Source: an uncultured Eubacteriales bacterium (lineage in GTDB: Bacteria; Bacillota; Clostridia; Oscillospirales; Oscillospiraceae). Taken from it: a DNA stretch of 15,620 bases. Below are positions 11,504 through 15,620 of the stretch, piece after piece. The stretch covers positions 1 to 15,620 of the forward strand of contig USQL01000054.1 in assembly GCA_900556935.1 (NCBI GenBank), written 5' to 3'. The position numbers were made by a program, and so were the translations under genes. Below the pieces are notes generated by a model, which was not told the origin of the DNA, made no database searches, and saw only the letters and a list, made by a program, of their open reading frames with translations. Each line of letters starts with the position of its first letter. Positions within the stretch are counted from its first letter, which is position 1.

Positions 11504-11740
11504 CTGGACCAGAGCCGGGAGGACAGTACGCCGTGACCACCTGCCCCGTAAAGGGGTACGAAGCGAGGAAGCCCGCGAGGGCCGAAGCAAAGGTGCTGAG
11601 CGAGAAATGCTGCCTCCAATGCCGGGTTGCCACAGGCAAGGCGACGAGGGTCCAGACAGGACAATGATACTTCTCTACGGAGCTGGCGGAGGACCCGGCA
11701 GGGGTGGAAGGCCCATGGACTCGATTCGCTCTCGAGCGTC
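11504..11740 (+). ncRNA. Candidate structured RNA in the parA leader
   Basis: Several strand-specific features support folded RNA on the plus strand: a CCCC/GGGG stem with GTAAA loop (11544-11556); GCCC-GCGA-GGGC with a GNRA tetraloop (11571-11582); a long-range helix TGCCGGGT (11620-11627) with ACCCGGCA (11693-11700), extended outward by CC/GG pairs to 11613 and 11707; and, enclosed by it, TTGCC-ACA-GGCAA (11627-11639), GTCC/GGAC (11650-11662) and CTC-TACG-GAG (11673-11682), a UNCG tetraloop. CGCT-CTCG-AGCG follows at 11727-11738. Frames here are open on both strands but lack ribosome sites and known motifs. It does not match riboswitch, RNase P, tmRNA or T-box consensus elements I know. Function unknown; the reality of the structure needs comparative support. 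Confidence 0.5.
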
Positions 11741-11742
11741 AG

Positions 11743-11844
11743 ATGATTTCCCTTTGTGTGTTTAGGGGGCGAGGCCGAATGAAACGCACCGACCAAAGCG
11801 CAGAAAGATTTTCTGTGTTTTGGTGGAGCAAAAATAAAAACTAG
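11743..11844 (+). other. Possible 33-codon leader ORF before parA
   Basis: ATG 11743-11745 opens a frame ending in TAG at 11842-11844, overlapping the parA ribosome site (AGGAGG, 11843-11848). The peptide is basic and ends in WWSKNKN. No ribosome site precedes it. It could be a leader peptide coupling translation to parA, or chance. Confidence 0.2.
11799..11817 (+). promoter_or_regulatory. Attenuator-like hairpin just before parA
   Basis: CAGAAA (11801-11806) pairs with TTTCTG (11810-11815) around a GAT loop, extendable to 8 bp with one wobble pair (11799-11817), and is followed by TTTTGG. It lies 26 bases before the parA ribosome site, where an attenuator or 5' stability hairpin would be. 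Confidence 0.35.
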
Positions 11845-11854
11845 GAGGTACAAA

Positions 11855-12682
11855 ATGAATCACTGCAAAACCATTGCCATTGTCAATCAGAAGGGAGGTG
11901 TTGGAAAAACCACTTCCACCGTCAATCTCGGTGTCGGCCTTGCTCAGGCCGGAAACCGGGTGCTGCTGATAGACGATGACCCCCAGCACAGTTTGACCAT
12001 CAGCTTAGGAATACGGAATGCTGACGAGGATCTGGACATCACACTGGCTACTGCCATGCAGGCCGAAATCCGGGATGAACCCGTTCCCTGGGAAGAAGGC
12101 ATCATCCACAGCGGCGAGGGGGTCGATCTGCTTCCTGCGAACATTGAACTGTCCGGCGTGGAAATGAGTCTGTTCAATGCCATGTCCCGGGAACAGGTGC
12201 TGAAATCCGTTCTCAGCCGGTTGAAAGAGAACTACGACTATATTCTCATTGACTGTATGCCGTCCTTGGGACTGATGTCCATCAATGCTCTGGTTGCCGC
12301 CGACAGCGTGATAATCCCGTCTGCACCGGACTTTCTTTCCACAAAGGGGCTGAATCTGCTCATTCGAACCATCAGCAGAGTGCGGCGGCAGATCAATCCG
12401 AAACTGAAAATCGACGGAATCCTTATGACCATGGTGGACGGGCGAACCAACAATGCCAAAAGCATTATCGCCGCCCTGCGCTCCACATTGGGCGGCAGCG
12501 TCCGGGTATTTGACACAGAAATTCCCCGCTCTGTCCGGGCCGCTGAGGCCTCCGGCGAGGGCAAAAGCATTTTCGCCTTTGATTCCAAAAGCCGGGTGGC
12601 CCATGCCTACACAAACTTGACAAAGGAGGTAGCCGAACTTGGCAAAGAAACAAATCGATCTCGGTCTGACGGGGCTAGATGA
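11855..12682 (+). CDS. parA: ParA-family partition ATPase
   Basis: The 275-residue protein is a Walker-type ParA/Soj ATPase. The deviant Walker A is KGGVGKTT (13-20, signature Lys13, catalytic Lys18), Walker A' is IDDDPQHS (39-46, Asp40), and Walker B is YILIDCMPSLG (129-139, Asp133). No N-terminal HTH is present, so it is the small Soj-like type, binding DNA non-specifically when ATP-bound. It positions or stabilises the element's DNA together with ParB. AGGAGG at 11843-11848 and ATG 11855 fix the start. DDDPQHS is slightly unusual compared with the common DADPQGN. The gene overlaps parB by 44 bases, implying coupled translation. Preceded by a long structured leader, it is likely regulated at the RNA or ParB level. 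Assignment is firm; the symbol is used in the family sense. Confidence 0.95.
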   Translation: MNHCKTIAIVNQKGGVGKTTSTVNLGVGLAQAGNRVLLIDDDPQHSLTISLGIRNADEDLDITLATAMQAEIRDEPVPWEEGIIHSGEGVDLLPANIELSGVEMSLFNAMSREQVLKSVLSRLKENYDYILIDCMPSLGLMSINALVAADSVIIPSAPDFLSTKGLNLLIRTISRVRRQINPKLKIDGILMTMVDGRTNNAKSIIAALRSTLGGSVRVFDTEIPRSVRAAEASGEGKSIFAFDSKSRVAHAYTNLTKEVAELGKETNRSRSDGAR

Positions 12683-13571
12683 ACTGTTCATGGATGACAG
12701 GGAGCGGGCAGAATCCAAGCTCCCCAAAATCCATGAAATTCCCCTTTCGGAAATTGACGAATTTCCAAACCATCCCTTTCATGTCCGCTTAGATGAGGAC
12801 ATGGATCAGCTGGTGGAGAGCATCAAGGAGCGTGGAATCATCACCCCGGTGACACTGCGGCAGAAGCCGGACGGGCGGTATGAAATCGTCTCCGGCCACC
12901 GCAGGACAAAAGCCTGTGAGCTGGTGGGCCTCGCCACCGTGAAAGCGGAAATCAAGGAGCTTTCCAGAGACGAGGCCATTATTCTTATGGTGGAAAGCAA
13001 TTTACAGCGCACCACCATTCTGCCCAGCGAAAAAGCGTTTTCCTACAAAATGCGGCTGGAAGCCATGAACCGGCAGGGACAGCGCACGGATTTAACTTCG
13101 ACACCAGTGGTGTCGAAGTCCAGAAGCAATGAGACATTAGGCGAGGCAGGAGGAGAAAGCCGAGAGCAGGTCCGGCGCTATATCCGTCTCACCCACCTTA
13201 TCCCGCCCCTGCTTGATCTGGTGGATTCCGGAAAAATCGCTTTCCGGCCTGCGGTAGAGCTTTCGTATCTGACCGAGAAAGAACAGAACAGTCTGCTGGA
13301 TTCCATCAATTCCGAGCAGTCCACCCCGTCCTTGGCGCAGGCCTTGAAGATGAAAGAATTTTCCCAGAATGGCAGGCTCAACGCCGACGTGATTCTCTCC
13401 ATCATGTGCGAGCAAAAACCCAATCAGAAAGAGAAAATCAGCTTCCAGTCCGAGCGGCTGAAACCCTTTATCCCCAAAAACTTTACCGTCAAGCAGACGG
13501 AGGACTATGTGATCAAGGCCCTGGAGTATTACCACCGGTATCAGCTCCGACAAAAGGAGCGTGACCGATAA
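12639..13571 (+). CDS. parB: ParB/Spo0J-family partition protein, TTG start
   Basis: The 310-residue protein has the ParB N-terminal CTPase domain (about 30-125) with SGHRRTKA (85-92) and ESNLQR (119-124), the two CTP/parS motif boxes, then the helix-turn-helix region (about 130-215, including SREQVRRYIRLTHLIPPLLD) that reads parS. The C-terminal part (220-310) is longer than in Spo0J and is the kind found in conjugative elements. Translation starts at TTG 12639-12641: AGGAGG lies at 12624-12629, 9 bases upstream, and the product begins MAKKQIDLGLTGLDELF, the usual form. The 44-base overlap with parA shows coupling. Inside the gene a perfect 25-bp palindrome (13095-13119) could be a ParB target. 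The gene is followed by a terminator. Confidence in the family is very high. Confidence 0.94.
   Translation: MAKKQIDLGLTGLDELFMDDRERAESKLPKIHEIPLSEIDEFPNHPFHVRLDEDMDQLVESIKERGIITPVTLRQKPDGRYEIVSGHRRTKACELVGLATVKAEIKELSRDEAIILMVESNLQRTTILPSEKAFSYKMRLEAMNRQGQRTDLTSTPVVSKSRSNETLGEAGGESREQVRRYIRLTHLIPPLLDLVDSGKIAFRPAVELSYLTEKEQNSLLDSINSEQSTPSLAQALKMKEFSQNGRLNADVILSIMCEQKPNQKEKISFQSERLKPFIPKNFTVKQTEDYVIKALEYYHRYQLRQKERDR
13095..13119. repeat. Perfect palindrome inside parB, candidate parS
   Basis: ACTTCGACACC (13095-13105) and GGTGTCGAAGT (13109-13119) are exact complements around AGT. The palindrome encodes codons 153-161 (TSTPVVSKS). It differs from the chromosomal Spo0J parS (TGTTTCACGTGAAACA), but 11-bp perfect arms inside a coding sequence are unlikely by chance. 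Confidence 0.75.
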
Positions 13572-13580
13572 TGGCTCTAA

Positions 13581-13658
13581 GGTGTCGTTCCCCTCCCCCT
13601 CACACTCCCCCTTATATTGTATAACCAGCTGTACCAGCTGAAAGAAACGTAGACACCT
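13581..13658. repeat. Half-site inverted repeat and direct repeat after parB
   Basis: GGTGTCG (13581-13587), equal to a half-site of the palindrome in parB, is followed by GACACCT at 13652-13658, forming AGGTGTC/GACACCT arms 65 bases apart. Between them ACCAGCTG occurs at 13624-13631 and 13633-13640. The stretch also holds a pyrimidine-rich run and TATATT. It may contain further ParB or regulator sites. Confidence 0.35.
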
Positions 13659-13683
13659 GCCAAAATCGGCGGGTGATTCTTTT
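13654..13683 (+). terminator. Intrinsic terminator between parB and the adhesin gene
   Basis: CACCTGCC (13654-13661) pairs with GGCGGGTG (13668-13675), including one T-G wobble, around AAAATC, and is followed by ATTCTTTTG. It lies about 85 bases after the parB stop and 25 before the adhesin start, so it may also modulate transcription into the adhesin gene. Confidence 0.6.
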
Positions 13684-13699
13684 GTGAAAGGAAAATGCC

Positions 13700-15620
13700 A
13701 TGCGAAAAATTATGAAACGAGGGTTCTGCCTGTTTCTGGTGGCCGTGCTGCTGGCGGGGCTGGTGCCCTGTGCCTTTGCGGATGAAGCAATGCCCACCGG
13801 GGAAGTGGAAGCATCCGAGGCCGCAACGGAGGCAGCGGAAGAAACGACGGCTCCACCGGAAACAGTAGTTCCCTCAGAATCCACCGAACCGCCATCAGAA
13901 ACTACCGAACCGCCAGAGGCAACGGAAACCACGGGATCGGAAACGGAAGTCACAGAACCGGAAGCTGACCCGGTAGAAGATGCCCCGGAAGATACCGTTG
14001 AGGATGACCGGCTTGCCACCTACGCTTCCACAGTCACCAACGTACTTCTGTTTGACAAGGCAAGCCCCAATTACACCACAGTCCTGAGAAGCCAGGTGTC
14101 TGTGACCTACAACCCCAACGGAAGCGATGCCGCAAAAACAGCCTATATCAAAAATCTGGGCTGGCACTTTGCACGGTACAACAATGTTCCCTATGAGGAC
14201 GATCCGCTGTACTGCATCGAACCCTGCAAAAATTACGCAGCCAGCACTTCGGGCAACTACATGGACGAGGATCTGGGGGTATCCGGCAGCGGCAGCACCC
14301 GTGGCAGTAATGTCTGGTATGCCATGCCCTATTCCTACCGCCAGGCCATCGCCCTGACCCTGCTGTACTCCCGGCAGCTGTGGGACAGCAATTACAGTGT
14401 CAAAACCACGGCCATGGCCAACAACCCCAATGTATCCACCCGGATCGCCACCCAGTTCCTGATCTACGAGATTGTGACAGGATTGCGGGATGCGGATACC
14501 TTCAACCGACGTGGCTCCAACGGTTATACCAGCGGGGATGTATTCTACAATGCGGGTGTTGCCAGCGTTTCCGGCTTTGCGGAGAAGTACAACAGCATTG
14601 TTTCCAGTGTTCAGAACGCCATGAAAATCCCCAGCTTCACCAGCCGTTCCTCCGGCTCCGCACCCACCATCACCATGAGCGGGAACCAGGTAAGCGTTAC
14701 GGATTCCAACGGTGTACTGGGAAACTTCTCCTTCACCAATGGGAACGGTGCTTCGTTTTCCAAGTCCGGGAATACCCTGACCATCACCAAAACAGGCTCT
14801 ATTTCTCCGTCTACAGCGTTTAGTGCTACCCGGAGTCTGCCCTCTGCGGAAAATTCCACCGTGTCCATTTACTACAGTGCCAGCAGTACTTACCAGACCT
14901 GTGTCAAGCTGTATTCTCCCCAGGTGGATACACTGCGGGCCTATTTTAAGATCAACGCTCCGGACCCCGGTGCCATTGCCCTGGTAAAAACCACAGAGGA
15001 CGGTCAGAATTTATCTGGTTGGCGTTTCGGCGTGTATTCCAATGCCGCCTGCACCGCCCTGGTATCCGGCCCGCACACCACGGACAACAACGGCAGAATC
15101 AGTATCACCGGGCTGAACGCTGGAACCTACTACATCAAGGAGCTGGGACATACCAACAGTGCCATTTCTTCCCGCTACACCTGTTCCGGGGAGAATCCAA
15201 AGATGGTCAGCATCTCCAACGGCACTACCACCAGTGTCAGCTTCTATAACAAGCTGACCTCCGGTTCCGTGAAAATCACGAAAACCACGAACACCGGACA
15301 GAACCTGGGCGGGTGGAAAATCGGCCTATACACAGATTCAGCCTGCACCAATTCCATCTCCGGTTCTCCCTTTACAACCGGCAGCGACGGTACCGTGACC
15401 GTATCCGGCTTGCAGCCCGGAACCCTGTACGCCAAGGAACTGGCTTCCAGCGATCCCTATTGGGTCTGCGATACCAGCGTGAGAACAGTCACGGTAGTGG
15501 CCGGTCAGACGGCTTCCGTAAGTTTCTCCAACACCCAATACGGCGCACTGGAAATCCGAAAGTCTACCAACACCGGCAACCACCTGGACGGTTGGAAGTT
15601 CATCGTCAAAAAGGACGGTG
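13700..15620 (+). CDS. Secreted Cys-Gln thioester adhesin with CnaB-like repeats, 3' end outside the window
   Basis: The frame is open from ATG 13700 to the window edge (640 codons seen). Residues 1-27 are a Sec signal peptide (KIMKR, hydrophobic core, cleavage after AFA). Residues 28-103 are a Thr/Pro/Glu-rich acidic spacer. Residues about 110-320 resemble a thioester (TED/TQXA) domain: LYCIE with Cys172 and ATQFLIYEI with Gln252 are the pair that forms the internal thioester. A beta-rich linker (320-415) leads to CnaB-like modules: 420-517 (Lys430; KELG; terminal Asn517), 518-611 (Lys528; KELA; terminal Asn611) and a third beginning at about 613. These Lys/Asn/Glu positions fit intramolecular isopeptide bonds. 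AAAGGA precedes the start. Such proteins bind host or partner-cell surface amines covalently and stick out from the wall; a sorting signal would lie beyond the window. The ORF reads without interruption. Confidence 0.88.
   Translation, partial: MRKIMKRGFCLFLVAVLLAGLVPCAFADEAMPTGEVEASEAATEAAEETTAPPETVVPSESTEPPSETTEPPEATETTGSETEVTEPEADPVEDAPEDTVEDDRLATYASTVTNVLLFDKASPNYTTVLRSQVSVTYNPNGSDAAKTAYIKNLGWHFARYNNVPYEDDPLYCIEPCKNYAASTSGNYMDEDLGVSGSGSTRGSNVWYAMPYSYRQAIALTLLYSRQLWDSNYSVKTTAMANNPNVSTRIATQFLIYEIVTGLRDADTFNRRGSNGYTSGDVFYNAGVASVSGFAEKYNSIVSSVQNAMKIPSFTSRSSGSAPTITMSGNQVSVTDSNGVLGNFSFTNGNGASFSKSGNTLTITKTGSISPSTAFSATRSLPSAENSTVSIYYSASSTYQTCVKLYSPQVDTLRAYFKINAPDPGAIALVKTTEDGQNLSGWRFGVYSNAACTALVSGPHTTDNNGRISITGLNAGTYYIKELGHTNSAISSRYTCSGENPKMVSISNGTTTSVSFYNKLTSGSVKITKTTNTGQNLGGWKIGLYTDSACTNSISGSPFTTGSDGTVTVSGLQPGTLYAKELASSDPYWVCDTSVRTVTVVAGQTASVSFSNTQYGALEIRKSTNTGNHLDGWKFIVKKDG

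Larger units (their letters stand above)
10294..15620. mobile_element. Left end of an integrated element, probably ICE-like, incomplete
   Basis: The boundary is the orphan tRNA-Arg 3' half. To its right the gene content changes: an O-acetyltransferase of lower GC, a long non-coding leader, a plasmid/ICE-type parA-parB pair, and a secreted thioester adhesin. ParA/ParB next to such a surface protein is common in Tn1549-like conjugative elements of Clostridia (general knowledge). No relaxase, coupling protein, VirB4 or integrase is visible in the window, so conjugative ability is inferred, not seen. A genomic island or an integrated plasmid remains possible. Confidence 0.6.

Noticed and set aside
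11128..11667. 179-codon plus-strand frame spanning the acetyltransferase 5' end and the leader
   Set aside because: It crosses a 14-bp terminator-like hairpin and a real gene on the other strand, with no ribosome site.
11404..11853. 149-codon minus-strand frame over the parA leader
   Set aside because: No ribosome site and no motif; the region shows RNA-type structure on the plus strand and is open in several frames because of its GC content.
1..15620. CRISPR array, rRNA or complete tRNA genes
   Set aside because: No regularly spaced repeats or rRNA-like sequence were seen, and the only tRNA-like sequence is the 3' half at 10294-10338.

Overview
The window looks like the chromosome of a high-GC anaerobic Firmicute, most likely a Clostridia member of the Oscillospiraceae type. 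This is inferred from GC-rich coding sequence with GGAGG-type ribosome binding sites, sigma-A style promoters, a Clostridia-type ParA/ParB pair and the mix of gene families. No 16S or other decisive marker is present. The window splits into ordinary chromosome (1 to about 10290) and the left end of an integrated mobile element (about 10294 to the right edge).

Chromosome, left to right. The 3' end of uvrA is followed by an AT-richer minus-strand block with a small alpha/beta hydrolase and a 58-codon C-terminal remnant of a GNAT acetyltransferase under a near-consensus promoter. Next comes a two-gene ABC transporter (permease plus ATPase, minus strand), divergent from an XRE-AbrB regulator that probably controls it through an inverted repeat between the two promoters. 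A cytoplasmic histidine-kinase-like protein lacking the usual phosphoacceptor histidine is divergent from radC-uvrB, followed by yajC with its own promoter and a bidirectional terminator shared with a HisJ-type PHP phosphatase. A GNAT acetyltransferase and an O6-methylguanine-DNA methyltransferase converge, with stop codons that overlap in TTAA. uvrA, radC, uvrB and ogt place several DNA-repair functions within 10 kb.

The junction. From 9738 to 10290 there is a decayed patch: two histidine-kinase fragments in opposite orientations, a perfect 19-bp inverted repeat and an AT-rich spacer. At 10294-10338 lies the 3' half (anticodon loop to CCA) of a tRNA-Arg(CCU) gene without its 5' half, with a terminator-like hairpin behind it. 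This is what a tRNA-targeting tyrosine-recombinase element leaves at its distal attachment site, so the element should extend to the right, with the intact tRNA at its far end.

The element. It carries a maltose/galactoside-type O-acetyltransferase, about 600 bases without a convincing gene but with strong RNA-like structure (UACG and GCGA tetraloops, a long-range helix), parA, parB (TTG start, 44-base overlap with parA, and a perfect 25-bp palindrome inside the gene), a terminator, and the first 640 codons of a secreted Cys-Gln thioester adhesin with CnaB-like repeats. ParA/ParB would serve maintenance. The adhesin would display an element-encoded covalent attachment domain on the cell surface. 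Relaxase, coupling protein and integrase are not in the window, so calling it an integrative conjugative element is an inference from gene content.
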